The notes under the pieces are model-generated. The model had not been told where the DNA came from, made no database searches, and saw only the letters and a program-made list of their open reading frames with translations. A stretch of 64,000 bases of DNA from Pseudaeromonas sharmana (GTDB lineage Bacteria > Pseudomonadota > Gammaproteobacteria > Enterobacterales > Aeromonadaceae), in contig NZ_JBHSAF010000014.1 in assembly GCF_042649925.1 (NCBI RefSeq), forward strand, positions 1 to 64,000, written 5' to 3'. This document shows positions 33,231 to 41,892 of this stretch, one piece after another. Made by a program: the position numbers and the translations under genes. Numbering within the stretch: position 1 is the first letter of the stretch; every line of letters begins with the position of its first letter.

Positions 33231-34696
33231 GGTTGCGCCCCCTCGCGTGTCTGCCGACGTTGTTGTTGCAACTGCAGCCGGTTGCGCATCAGATTACCCG
33301 GGTCAGCCGCCTGGTTTGGCAGCAAAGAGGTATCATCCGGCACGGCGGGTGTGGGGGTGGGCCGTTTACGAGCGGGTTGCGTCGTCGTTTGCTGGGCCAG
33401 CCAGGCGAGGACCAGCTCGCGGTTCAGGCGGGCATCCTGCAGGCTGGGGTCCAGTTGCAGCGCCTGATCATAGGCGGCTATTGCCTCTTCGAATGCCAGC
33501 TGTTGGGCATAGGCATTGCCCAGGTTATAACAGGTCTCGGCATCGGGTTGGGCGTCGCGGTAGGCCAGGATGGCGCCGGCAAAATCGCCCGACCGGTACA
33601 AGGCGTGTCCTCGCCAGCGTGCATCGTCGAACTGGCGGGCGGCACTGACATAGTCGCCTTGCCGATAGGCCTGGCTGGCGGCGAGATTGTCTGCCATGGC
33701 GGAGTGGGGATGCCAAACAGCGGGTAACAGCAGACAGACAAACAACCAGCCCCGACGGAACAACCAGGCCAGGGGCAGCAGGGCAGGCAACAGCCAGAAG
33801 CCCAGATCTTGCCATTGCTGGTTGTGCAGATCGAGTCGGTGGGCGGATCCTTGTGCCTGTGCGGCAAAGTGTTGCAACAGGCTGACATCCGCCTGTGTAT
33901 CTATGATGCGCCCCTGAGTGTCGGCCGCGAGTTGAGCCAGTTGCGTCAGCGGCGTGCGGGCGATAACGACCTGGCCGTGACGATCGCGCAGCAGGCCGCC
34001 ACCGGTAAGCGGAATCGCGGCGCCCTGTGGCGTCCCGACCGCCATAATATCCAGCGGCTGTCCTGTCGGCCGGAGCAGTTGGCTGATGCGGTTGGCCTGG
34101 GGCGCCGTCATGTCATCGGTGATCAGCAGCAGTTCGGTCCTGGCCTGCGCATTGCGGGCTTGCAGGGCCAAGGCCAGCTGCACAGCGCGTTCAGGTGCCG
34201 AGCCGGCAACCGGCATCACATCCGGTTCCAGCTCCCGCAACATGTGCGACAGGGTCTGGACATCGTCGGTGGGGGGCGTGATCAGGTAGGCATCACCGGC
34301 ATAGGCGATCAGGGCGATGCGCCGTCCATCGGCCAGGGCGAGCAGTTCCATCAACCGGTAACGGGCCTGTAACAAGCGGTTCGGCGGCAGGTCGTCGGCC
34401 TGCATCGAGCGCGAGACATCCAGCATCCAGATCCAGATATCGTCCCGTTGATACAGCGGGCTGGGCTGACGATGCGCCGGTCCCATCAAGGCCAGGATCA
34501 GCAGGGTCCAGGGCAGCCAGAGCCAGCGCAATGGCCGGGACGCCTGCTGTTCGCCCTGTTGGCGCAGGTAGCCTAGCAGGCGACTGTTGATAAAACTCTG
34601 CCCGCTGTGCTGCCGATGCCAGTGCCACAGCTGCAGCACCAAGGGCACACACCAGATTAAGCCCCAGTAGGGACGCAACAGTGTCCAGTCAGCCAT
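33224..34696 (-). CDS. VWA and TPR protein (BatB/BatC fusion)
   Basis: A 490-residue membrane protein that joins the BatB and BatC functions in one chain. Two membrane spans (about residues 10-27 and 58-72) precede a von Willebrand A domain with an intact MIDAS (Asp93, Ser95, Ser97 in DVSRSM, and the TDD site LLITDDMTAPQ). Another span lies at about 290-320. A region with TPR repeats then occupies about 335-425 (ARQFDDARWRGHALYRSGDFAGAILAY, CYNLGNAYAQQLAFEEAIAAYDQAL). A proline/threonine-rich tail ends the protein. It overlaps its upstream neighbour by 8 bases and batD by 7, indicating coupled translation. Confidence 0.88.
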   Translation of the reverse strand: MADWTLLRPYWGLIWCVPLVLQLWHWHRQHSGQSFINSRLLGYLRQQGEQQASRPLRWLWLPWTLLILALMGPAHRQPSPLYQRDDIWIWMLDVSRSMQADDLPPNRLLQARYRLMELLALADGRRIALIAYAGDAYLITPPTDDVQTLSHMLRELEPDVMPVAGSAPERAVQLALALQARNAQARTELLLITDDMTAPQANRISQLLRPTGQPLDIMAVGTPQGAAIPLTGGGLLRDRHGQVVIARTPLTQLAQLAADTQGRIIDTQADVSLLQHFAAQAQGSAHRLDLHNQQWQDLGFWLLPALLPLAWLFRRGWLFVCLLLPAVWHPHSAMADNLAASQAYRQGDYVSAARQFDDARWRGHALYRSGDFAGAILAYRDAQPDAETCYNLGNAYAQQLAFEEAIAAYDQALQLDPSLQDARLNRELVLAWLAQQTTTQPARKRPTPTPAVPDDTSLLPNQAADPGNLMRNRLQLQQQRRQTREGAQPW

Positions 34697-35654
34697 GTCT
34701 CCTCCGATACAGCACCATCAGCAGCAGTGACAACAGGCTGGCCATCAGCAACGGCCACGCATAGAGCTCGGTACGCGGCTGGTAGTGGCGCTGGCTCTTC
34801 TCAACGGCTTCCAGAGCGCTGATTTCGTGATAAATGCTGGCTAGCGATTCCGGATCCCGGGCACGAAAATATTGGCCCTGGGTCTGGATGGCCAGCTCAT
34901 TGAGCGTCTTTTCATCCAGATCATTCCCCGGATCAATTTGATCACCTGTGATGGGATCGACCATGGTGACAGCGGCACCCAAGCCGATGCTATAGATGCG
35001 CATGCCTTTGCTGGCGGCCAACCGTGCCGCCGCAACCGGACTGACACCCTCTACCGTATCGCGTCCATCACTGAGCAGGATCAGGATCTTCTGCCGCGAC
35101 CCCTGCACTTCAAATCGATGCAGTGCCAGGGTGATGGCCTCGGCGATGGAGGTTAATGAACCGGCCATGCTGAAATCGAGTTCATCGACAAAGTGCTGTA
35201 GTGTCTGCCAGTCCGGGGTAAGGGGAGACATCAAATAGGCGTGATCGGCAAACAGGATTAACCCCATACGATCACCGGCCCGCTGACCGATAAAGTCGCG
35301 AAGCTGCTGTTTGACGACGGTCAGCCGATTGACCAGGCGGCCGTTTTGCATCATATCCGGGATCCGCATGCTGTCGGAGAGATCGATTGCCAGCAGAATA
35401 TCGCGGTGCGGCCGCTCCAGCGGCACCGGTTTGTCCAGCCACACCGGGCGCGATAACGCCAGCGTGAATAAGGCCCAGCAGCACCAGGCGGCCATCAGCA
35501 TGCCCGGATCCCGTTGACCGCCTTGCATGCTCAGGTGTGGCAGCGTCGGGATGCGCACCGCATGTCTGGCCAACTGCACCGAGGCCGGAAGAAGGCGAAC
35601 GAAGATTGGCAGTAACAGCAGGCCCAGTGCCCATGGCCAGATCAGCGTGAGCAT
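34689..35654 (-). CDS. VWA-domain membrane protein (BatA-like)
   Basis: A 321-residue protein with membrane spans near the N-terminus (about residues 3-22 and 52-68), a von Willebrand A domain with MIDAS residues Asp91, Ser93 and Ser95 (DLSDSM) and a later threonine/aspartate site (LSDGRDT), and a C-terminal span (about 298-316, WPLLMASLLSLLLMVLY). The BatA layout is exact. The start at 35654 has GGAGG 6 bases upstream; it overlaps the DUF4381 gene by 13 bases. It probably assembles with the second VWA protein at the membrane. Confidence 0.88.
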   Translation of the reverse strand: MLTLIWPWALGLLLLPIFVRLLPASVQLARHAVRIPTLPHLSMQGGQRDPGMLMAAWCCWALFTLALSRPVWLDKPVPLERPHRDILLAIDLSDSMRIPDMMQNGRLVNRLTVVKQQLRDFIGQRAGDRMGLILFADHAYLMSPLTPDWQTLQHFVDELDFSMAGSLTSIAEAITLALHRFEVQGSRQKILILLSDGRDTVEGVSPVAAARLAASKGMRIYSIGLGAAVTMVDPITGDQIDPGNDLDEKTLNELAIQTQGQYFRARDPESLASIYHEISALEAVEKSQRHYQPRTELYAWPLLMASLLSLLLMVLYRRRHG

Positions 35655-36097
35655 AAACGCCTCCACAGCAGTTGCCGCCACCAGCGCCAACACTGGCGAT
35701 GTAATTGTGCACAGATAGCATCCGGTACGCTTTCACCACCATAAAGCCAGCTCGACCACTGCGCCCCCCAGCGTTGCCATTGACTGTGACCCAGCTGATC
35801 AAGACAGATCAACCACGCCTCGCCGGATAACGGCGCCACCTGTTCTCGCGGTAATAACAGCAGGCTGGTCTGCTTGAGCCAGAGATTGAGCCGTTGGATC
35901 CAGTCCGCCTGGCGGTGCAGGCGCCAGAGTCGGCTCAGGCGAAATGCCGCGAGCAGCAGTGGCCATAGACGCCAAATCAGCAGCACCAGCAGGGTTAAAC
36001 CCGCGACCGCGCTCCAGAGCCAAACATGGCTCCACCACTGGGATGCCGGCGGGGTGCTGGTATGAATATCCCGCAGCAAGTGCAGTGGATAGGACAT
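35642..36097 (-). CDS. DUF4381 membrane protein of the moxR-bat operon
   Basis: A 151-residue protein with one strong membrane span (about residues 22-47, HVWLWSAVAGLTLLVLLIWRLW) and a tryptophan-rich basic C-terminal part. The DUF4381 family is known only as a member of moxR-bat operons, placed between the DUF58 and VWA genes, as here. The start at 36097 shares one base with the stop of the DUF58 gene (TGATG). The function is unknown. Confidence 0.8.
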   Translation of the reverse strand: MSYPLHLLRDIHTSTPPASQWWSHVWLWSAVAGLTLLVLLIWRLWPLLLAAFRLSRLWRLHRQADWIQRLNLWLKQTSLLLLPREQVAPLSGEAWLICLDQLGHSQWQRWGAQWSSWLYGGESVPDAICAQLHRQCWRWWRQLLWRRLCSR

Positions 36098-36981
36098 CAG
36101 CCGATCCCCCGTTTCGAGCCCAGAGCTCGTGCCGCATCCAACTGATAGGCCCGCTGACAGCACTCGTGCAGATGTCGTTGCACCTGATGTTGGCGATGCT
36201 GGGCGACTTGACGGTAATGCTGTGCGAATTTGCTGTCGAAACTGGTCAGGAAGCCTTCCTCACGGCCATTGTCGACAGCGAGCGAGCCTTTGCCGTGCAA
36301 CGTTAGCTCAAGGTGATCCAGCACCTGATAACATCGGACATGGTGGGATTTATGCAAACGCCGCAACCAGAGCCACAGTTCATCCGAGGTGCGGTAAAAA
36401 TCACTGATGATATGGACCAGACTGCCGGGGCGAATGGTCTGGGACAAGAGTTTGAGGCCGTCGCACAACCGCGGTGTCACCGGATGTCTGCTCAATCCCT
36501 GTTGGTAGCTCTGATGCAGCGTGTGCAACCAGGTCAGCAGATCGCGCCGCCGTCCGGCAGGCGGCTGGCGAACCGGCTCGTCGCCGATCAGCACGATGCC
36601 GCCGATCTTGTCGCCCTGCGCCAATGCCTGCCAGCTGGCGGCGGCAGCCACTAGGGTCGCCAATCGGGCCTTGAGCTGGCCATGAGAGCCAAAATACATA
36701 CCCGGGTCTAAATCCAGCAGCACATAAACACATCGGTCGCGCTCTTCACGAAACAGCTTGGTGTGGGGTTTGCCGGTGCGGGCGGTGATACGCCAGTCGA
36801 TACTGCGTACATCGTCGCCGGCCAGGTAGGGGCGAACCTCGGCAAACTCCATGCCGCGTCCTTTACTGCTGGCCTGATTGATCCCGGTCTTATGGTTGCT
36901 GACCTGGCGTGTTGCGAGCATTTGGCTCAATGGTGGCACCTGCAGCAACTGCTCAAGCTCCAGGCTGACTCCGGGTGTCAT
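36097..36981 (-). CDS. DUF58-domain protein
   Basis: A 294-residue soluble protein with the DUF58 signature GRGMEFAEVRPYLAGDDVRSIDWRITARTGKPHTKLFREERD at about residues 41-82, followed by a VWA-like core (VYVLLDLDPGMYFGSHGQLKARLA). DUF58 proteins travel with MoxR ATPases and Bat VWA proteins and are thought to be their partners. Its ATG overlaps the moxR stop by four bases (ATGA). No membrane span is apparent, unlike longer DUF58 proteins. Confidence 0.9.
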   Translation of the reverse strand: MTPGVSLELEQLLQVPPLSQMLATRQVSNHKTGINQASSKGRGMEFAEVRPYLAGDDVRSIDWRITARTGKPHTKLFREERDRCVYVLLDLDPGMYFGSHGQLKARLATLVAAAASWQALAQGDKIGGIVLIGDEPVRQPPAGRRRDLLTWLHTLHQSYQQGLSRHPVTPRLCDGLKLLSQTIRPGSLVHIISDFYRTSDELWLWLRRLHKSHHVRCYQVLDHLELTLHGKGSLAVDNGREEGFLTSFDSKFAQHYRQVAQHRQHQVQRHLHECCQRAYQLDAARALGSKRGIG

Positions 36982-37934
36982 GGCACCACAACCTTCTGCA
37001 ACAGCCGCTGAATCACTTTGTTGGCGTCCACGCCATCGGCCTCGGCCTCCATACTGAGGATCAGGCGATGGCGCAAGATCGGATAGGCGCAGGCTTGCAC
37101 ATCATCCGGTGTCACGAACTCACGCCCTTGCAACCAGGCACGGACGCGGGCACACCGCGCCAATGCCATGGTCGCACGCGGGCTGGCACCGTAGCTGAGC
37201 CAGCGTGCCAGCTCGGCGTCATAGCCGAGGGGGCGACGTGTCGCCATCACCACGCTGACAATGTAATTTTCGATGGCCGGTGCCAGCTTGACGGCCAGCA
37301 CCTCCTGGCGACAGGCAAACAGCTGTTGCTGGGTCAATGCGGGTGGCTCGGGCGTGCGCGGCTGGGTATTTTCGCTGTGATTAAGCCGCAGGATGGCCAA
37401 CTCGGTCATCGCATCCGGATAGCCGATTTCAAGATGTAGCATGAAGCGGTCGAGCTGGGCCTCCGGCAGGGGATAGGTGCCTTCCTGCTCGATGGGGTTT
37501 TGGGTGGCCATCACCAGAAACAGCTCCGGCAGCTGGTAGCTTTTGCGTCCAATGGTGATCTGTTGCTCGGCCATGGCTTCGAGCAGGGCGCTTTGCACCT
37601 TGGCGGGGGCGCGGTTGATCTCATCGGCCAGCAGCAGATGATGAAACAGCGGGCCGGGCTGGAAGACAAAGCTGCCATCCTGCGGGCGGTAAATGTCGGT
37701 ACCGGTGAGATCGGCAGGTAGCAGATCCGGCGTGAATTGAATGCGGTGAAAGCGTCCTTCGATACAGTTTGCCAGCAGCTTGACCGCACGGGTTTTCGCC
37801 AGTCCTGGCGGCCCTTCGACCAGAATGTGGCCGTCGGCCAGTAACGCCGTCAGTAACCCGTCTACCAGATCCGGTTGTCCAATGACCTGATCGTTGAGGT
37901 AGGAACGCACCGCATTAAGCGCTTGTCTTGACAT
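36978..37934 (-). CDS. MoxR-family AAA+ ATPase
   Basis: A 318-residue AAA+ chaperone-like ATPase. Walker A is GPPGLAKT (residues 41-48), Walker B and the glutamate lie in LLADEINRAPAKVQSALLEAMAE, sensor 1 in FLVMATQNPIEQEGTYPLPEAQLDRFML, and the C-terminal lid carries SPRATMALARCARVRAWL. MoxR ATPases are thought to mature or insert cofactors into VWA-domain proteins, which fits the two VWA genes downstream. It is the first gene of the moxR-bat operon. Confidence 0.94.
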   Translation of the reverse strand: MSRQALNAVRSYLNDQVIGQPDLVDGLLTALLADGHILVEGPPGLAKTRAVKLLANCIEGRFHRIQFTPDLLPADLTGTDIYRPQDGSFVFQPGPLFHHLLLADEINRAPAKVQSALLEAMAEQQITIGRKSYQLPELFLVMATQNPIEQEGTYPLPEAQLDRFMLHLEIGYPDAMTELAILRLNHSENTQPRTPEPPALTQQQLFACRQEVLAVKLAPAIENYIVSVVMATRRPLGYDAELARWLSYGASPRATMALARCARVRAWLQGREFVTPDDVQACAYPILRHRLILSMEAEADGVDANKVIQRLLQKVVVP

Positions 37935-38115
37935 ATCAACGCCTTAAAACCTGTCCTTGTGAGCGGCGATCTTACCTTGCCGCGTCCGGCTTGGGCAGCG
38001 GTTGTGTATTTTGGCGCGTGACAATGTGAAGCAATCGACGCTCATGGTTGTAAAAAACACGTTAAATTTGAATCAGGTCCATGAGTTTGGCGCTGCGACA
38101 GCAAGGAGCGATAAG

Positions 38116-39429
38116 ATGCCATCCCCTCATAAGGTGCAGACCCCCAACGGCGATCGCATTGCCTTGATTGGCGGGGTGAGAACCCCATTTGCACGCCAGG
38201 CCACATCCTATCTGGGTGTGAGCGCGCTGGCGCTTGGACGGCATGTGGTCGATGAACTGTTGTGGCGACAGGCATTACCCCCGTCGGCCGTAGAGCGCCT
38301 GGTCTTCGGCCAGGTGATCCAGACGCCAGCTGCCCCAAACATAGCCCGCGAGATCGTCCTCGGTTCACGTCTGCCGGTGCAAACCGATGCCTATAGTGTC
38401 ACTCGGGCTTGCGCCACCAGTTTTCAGGCGGTGGCCAATGTGGCTGAGGCGATGCAGGCTGGTCTGCTCCACTGTGCGATTGCCGGTGGCGCCGATTCGT
38501 CATCATGTCTGCCGGTAGGGGTGACTCCCCACATGGCGCAGACGCTGTTACTGCTCAGCCGGGCGCGTTCCTGGCGCCAGCGGCTGGGGTTGCTGCGGCG
38601 GCTAGGGTGGCGGGATTTGCTACCGCAAGCCCCGGCAGTCGCCGAGTACTCTACCGGGCTCAGCATGGGTGATTCAGCGGAGCAGATGGCCCGCAAATAC
38701 CGGATCAAACGCGAAGATCAGGATGCCTATGCCCATCGCTCGCATCAGCTGGCGGCGCAAACCTGGGCCTCAGGTGTACTGGATGCTGAAGTCGCGCCGC
38801 TACTAAGCGGTGGCCCGGAAGCGCCGCTGTTACAGGACAACACCTTCCGTGCCGATTCGGAGCTGGCAGCGTATGCCCGTCTCAAACCAGCGTTTGACCG
38901 TCGCTATGGCACAGTGACCGCGGGTAATGCGTCGGCACTCACCGATGGCGCGGCTGCCCTGCTGTTGATGACGGAGTCCCGGGCCCGCGCGTTGGGTTAC
39001 GCGCCGATAGCCTTTCTGCGCGGCTATGCGTTTGCGGCGCTACCGGTACAAGAAGACATGTTGTTGGGGCCCGTTTATGCCATTCCCCGAGCGCTGGCCC
39101 ATGCCGGATGCCGGCTATCCGATCTGGCGCTAATCGACATGCATGAAGCCTTTGCCGCCCAGGTGTTGGTGAATCTGCAACTGCTGGCGGATGAGCAATT
39201 TGCGCAGGAACAGCTGGGATTGGCCGCAGCGCCGGGAGAGATAGATCTACAACGTTTTAACGTGTTGGGGGGCTCGCTGGCTTATGGCCATCCCTTCGCG
39301 GCCACCGGGGCGCGTATGATCTTGCAGAGTGTCAATGCGTTGGCACGGCGTGGCGGGGGCTTGGCCCTGACCACCGCCTGTGCTGCCGGCGGCCTTGGCG
39401 CCGCCATGATCTGGGAGGTGCCGGCATGA
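38116..39429 (+). CDS. fadI: 3-ketoacyl-CoA thiolase FadI
   Basis: A 437-residue thiolase that cleaves 3-ketoacyl-CoA in the FadIJ beta-oxidation complex. The catalytic cysteine lies in the motif VTRACATSFQAVANVAEAM, the histidine in NVLGGSLAYGHPFAATGAR, and the second cysteine in LALTTACAAGG. The opening DRIALIGGVRTPFARQATSYLGVSALALG matches E. coli FadI (436 residues). The start at ATG 38116 has AAGGAG 8 bases upstream; longer in-frame starts at 38002 and 38044 are not supported. Its stop overlaps fadJ by four bases (ATGA). Confidence 0.95.
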   Translation: MPSPHKVQTPNGDRIALIGGVRTPFARQATSYLGVSALALGRHVVDELLWRQALPPSAVERLVFGQVIQTPAAPNIAREIVLGSRLPVQTDAYSVTRACATSFQAVANVAEAMQAGLLHCAIAGGADSSSCLPVGVTPHMAQTLLLLSRARSWRQRLGLLRRLGWRDLLPQAPAVAEYSTGLSMGDSAEQMARKYRIKREDQDAYAHRSHQLAAQTWASGVLDAEVAPLLSGGPEAPLLQDNTFRADSELAAYARLKPAFDRRYGTVTAGNASALTDGAAALLLMTESRARALGYAPIAFLRGYAFAALPVQEDMLLGPVYAIPRALAHAGCRLSDLALIDMHEAFAAQVLVNLQLLADEQFAQEQLGLAAAPGEIDLQRFNVLGGSLAYGHPFAATGARMILQSVNALARRGGGLALTTACAAGGLGAAMIWEVPA

Positions 39430-41528
39430 GCCATTTTTTTAATCATCACAGGCAGGATGGCGATATCGAGGTGTTGACCTTTGATGCGCCAAACGAGCGC
39501 GTGAACACCCTGCACCAGGCGCTGATCCCCGAGTTCGCGGCGTGGCTGGAGGCCATGCATCGGCAACCACCGGCAGGCATCATTCTGACCTCCGCCAAGG
39601 CCGATTGTTTCATTGCGGGGGCGGATATCCACATGCTGGACCAGTGTGCAGATACCGATGCTGCCACTGCCCTGGCGCAACAGGGGCAACAGATGTTCGC
39701 CCGATTGGCCGCCCTGCCTTGCCCTGTGGTCGCGGCTATCCACGGCAGCTGTCTGGGCGGCGGACTGGAGCTGGCATTGGCCTGCGATGCGCGCATTGCC
39801 AGCTCGGCTGCCGTCACTCGGCTGGGCTTACCGGAAATTCAGCTGGGTCTCATTCCTGGCTCGGGTGGAACCCAACGCATGCCAGCGCAATTGGGGTTGC
39901 CACTGGCGCTGGATTTGATGCTGAGTGGGAGGCAACTGTCCGCCCGTGCCGCCTTGCGCTGCAAGCTGGTGGACGAGGTGGTACCGATGGAGCAACTGCT
40001 GGTCGCCGCCCGGCGCTGGTTGCACTCCGGCAAGCGGCAGCGGCGTCCAGTCTGGTATCAACAGGGGCTGCTGCGCTTGGCACCACTACGAAACTGGGTG
40101 CTGCGCAAGGCGCGCGCAAACGCCGAGCGCAAGGCCCAGGGGCAATACCCGGCGATTCCGGCCCTGTTACAGGCGGTCAGCGACGGACTGCAGCAGGGGA
40201 TGGCGCAGGGGTTGGCGACTGAGGCCCGCTGTTTTGGTCAACTGGTCTGTACCTCGCAGTCGCGTGCGTTGCGGCATCTGTTTCACCTCGGCCGCGAGCA
40301 GCGCCGGCAGGGGCCGTATGCCGATCTGACGCCGCACCCGGTGGGCGCAGTCGGTGTGCTGGGCGGCGGTTTGATGGGGGCTGGCATTGCCACCGTGACT
40401 GTCATGCGCGCTGCTACCGCCGTGCGCGTGAAAGAGACCCAGTATGCGCCGCTGCAACGGGTGATGGCGCATCTGCGCCAGGCGCTGCAACAACGGGTGA
40501 AACGTGGCCAGCTGTCACCGCGCGAGCTGGAGCGTCAGGCTGCCCGCCTGAGTGGCTGTATTGATTACAGCGGATTTCAACAACTGGATCTGGTGATTGA
40601 GGCGGTGTTCGAGGAGTTAACCCTCAAGCAGCAGATGGTCAGCGAGGTACAGCAGCGGTGCGGGGAGCGGCTGGTCTTTGCGTCCAACACCTCGTCCTTG
40701 CCGATCCATGAGATCGCCGCGGGGGCGCCGTATCCGCAGCAAGTGCTCGGGCTGCACTATTTCAGTCCGGTGGAAAAAATGCCGCTGGTGGAGGTGATCC
40801 CCCATGCGGGCACAGATCCGCAGGCGGTGGCGACCGTACTGGCGCTGGCGCGGGCCCAGGGTAAGACACCTGTGGTGGTCAAGGATGTGGCCGGCTTCTT
40901 CGTAAACCGTATTCTGGCGCCCTATCTGCAGGAGGCGGTAACCCTGTTGTTAGAGGGTGAGGCCATAGAGGAGATCGACAAGGCACTGGTGAGTGCCGGT
41001 TTCCCGGTCGGGCCATTGGCACTGCTGGATGAGGTGGGGCTCGATGTCGTCGACAAGATAGGCCCTGTGCTGGTGGCTGCGCACGGTGAGCGCTTTAGAC
41101 CCTCACCGGCGCTGGCAACCCTGTTGGCGCAGGGCAATAAGGGCCGCAAAAGCGGCAGCGGCTTTTACCGCTATCCGCACAAGGGGCCCAAGCAAGTGAA
41201 CGCGCAGGTCTACGATCTGTTGCAGGTGCTGCCCGTCCGGCTGGTGCCCTTGTCGGCGATGGCCGAACGGTGTCAGTGGCTGTTGCTCAATGAAGCGGTC
41301 CGTTGTCTGGATGAGGGGGTCATTGCTTCGCCGGCCGATGGTGATCTGGCGGCCATTTACGGGCTGGGCTATCCGCCGTTCACCGGCGGGCCCTTCTGGC
41401 AGATGCAACAGCTCGGGTTGGATGAGGTGGTACGCCAGTTGCGGCGCCTGGAACAGGCCTATGGCCCACGGTTTGCCCCCTGTGCCGGGTTACTGGCGCG
41501 CGTGGAACGCCAGGCGTCGTTCTACTAG
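39426..41528 (+). CDS. fadJ: fatty acid oxidation complex alpha subunit FadJ
   Basis: A 700-residue bifunctional enzyme. The N-terminal enoyl-CoA hydratase/isomerase domain (about residues 1-190) has the oxyanion-hole and catalytic glutamate regions HGSCLGGGLELALACD and LPEIQLGLIPGSGGTQRMP. The 3-hydroxyacyl-CoA dehydrogenase domain starts with the NAD site VGVLGGGLMGAGIA near residue 312 and includes FASNTSSLPI and LGLHYFSPVEKMPLVEVI, which carries the catalytic histidine. The NAD-binding strand end reads VRVKE where E. coli has an acidic residue followed by N, a mild departure. FadI and FadJ together serve beta-oxidation, classically under anaerobic conditions. A terminator follows. Confidence 0.95.
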   Translation: MSHFFNHHRQDGDIEVLTFDAPNERVNTLHQALIPEFAAWLEAMHRQPPAGIILTSAKADCFIAGADIHMLDQCADTDAATALAQQGQQMFARLAALPCPVVAAIHGSCLGGGLELALACDARIASSAAVTRLGLPEIQLGLIPGSGGTQRMPAQLGLPLALDLMLSGRQLSARAALRCKLVDEVVPMEQLLVAARRWLHSGKRQRRPVWYQQGLLRLAPLRNWVLRKARANAERKAQGQYPAIPALLQAVSDGLQQGMAQGLATEARCFGQLVCTSQSRALRHLFHLGREQRRQGPYADLTPHPVGAVGVLGGGLMGAGIATVTVMRAATAVRVKETQYAPLQRVMAHLRQALQQRVKRGQLSPRELERQAARLSGCIDYSGFQQLDLVIEAVFEELTLKQQMVSEVQQRCGERLVFASNTSSLPIHEIAAGAPYPQQVLGLHYFSPVEKMPLVEVIPHAGTDPQAVATVLALARAQGKTPVVVKDVAGFFVNRILAPYLQEAVTLLLEGEAIEEIDKALVSAGFPVGPLALLDEVGLDVVDKIGPVLVAAHGERFRPSPALATLLAQGNKGRKSGSGFYRYPHKGPKQVNAQVYDLLQVLPVRLVPLSAMAERCQWLLLNEAVRCLDEGVIASPADGDLAAIYGLGYPPFTGGPFWQMQQLGLDEVVRQLRRLEQAYGPRFAPCAGLLARVERQASFY

Positions 41529-41552
41529 TCGTGCGGCTTGGCACGGCATTCG

Positions 41553-41573
41553 GGCCCTGATGGGCCCTTTTGC
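41553..41573 (+). terminator. fadIJ terminator
   Basis: A GGGCCC / GGGCCC stem with a TGAT loop and TTTT tail, 25 bases after the fadJ stop. Confidence 0.85.
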
Positions 41574-41675
41574 TGTCTGCGCGGGGCGCTATAGACATAA
41601 AGTAGTCGACACCTGATGGCTTTTATGCGATAGATGCGCCCCCGCGCAATACCCGCACCCATCACGGAGACAATC

Positions 41676-41888
41676 ATGGAAATTTTCAAACTTGAAGGCC
41701 ACCCGCATGTTGCATTGTGTGACCTGCTGAAGCTGCAAGGCTGGACCGACAGTGGAGCCATGGCCAAATCGGTGATCGATGCCGGTCTGGTGACCGTGGA
41801 TGGGGTGGTGGAAACCCGTAAACGCTGCAAGATCCTGGCCGATCAGGTTATTAGTTACGACGGTCAACAGGTTAAGGTCGAAGCCTGA
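41676..41888 (+). CDS. ybcJ: S4-type RNA-binding protein YbcJ
   Basis: A 70-residue stand-alone S4-like domain. It matches E. coli YbcJ along its length: HPHVALCDLLKLQGWTDSGAMAK, VTVDGVVETRKRCKI and DGQQVKVEA. YbcJ is a predicted RNA-binding protein whose target is not established. The ATG at 41676 has CGGAGA upstream; an earlier ATG at 41634 is unlikely. It is followed 4 bases later by dusC, suggesting a two-gene operon of RNA-related proteins. Confidence 0.92.
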   Translation: MEIFKLEGHPHVALCDLLKLQGWTDSGAMAKSVIDAGLVTVDGVVETRKRCKILADQVISYDGQQVKVEA

Positions 41889-41892
41889 GCAG

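Noticed and set aside
34689..36163. Longer start choices (ATG 35693 and 36163) for the BatA-like and DUF4381 genes
   Set aside because: They would create large overlaps; ATG 35654 (GGAGG upstream) and ATG 36097 (sharing the DUF58 stop) fit the tightly coupled operon better.
38002..38115. N-terminal extension of fadI from an upstream start
   Set aside because: The extra 38 residues do not match FadI, and the ATG at 38116 has a strong AAGGAG site.
37935..38115. FadR box upstream of fadIJ
   Set aside because: Only a GGTC half site was seen (near 38080), too little to call an operator.
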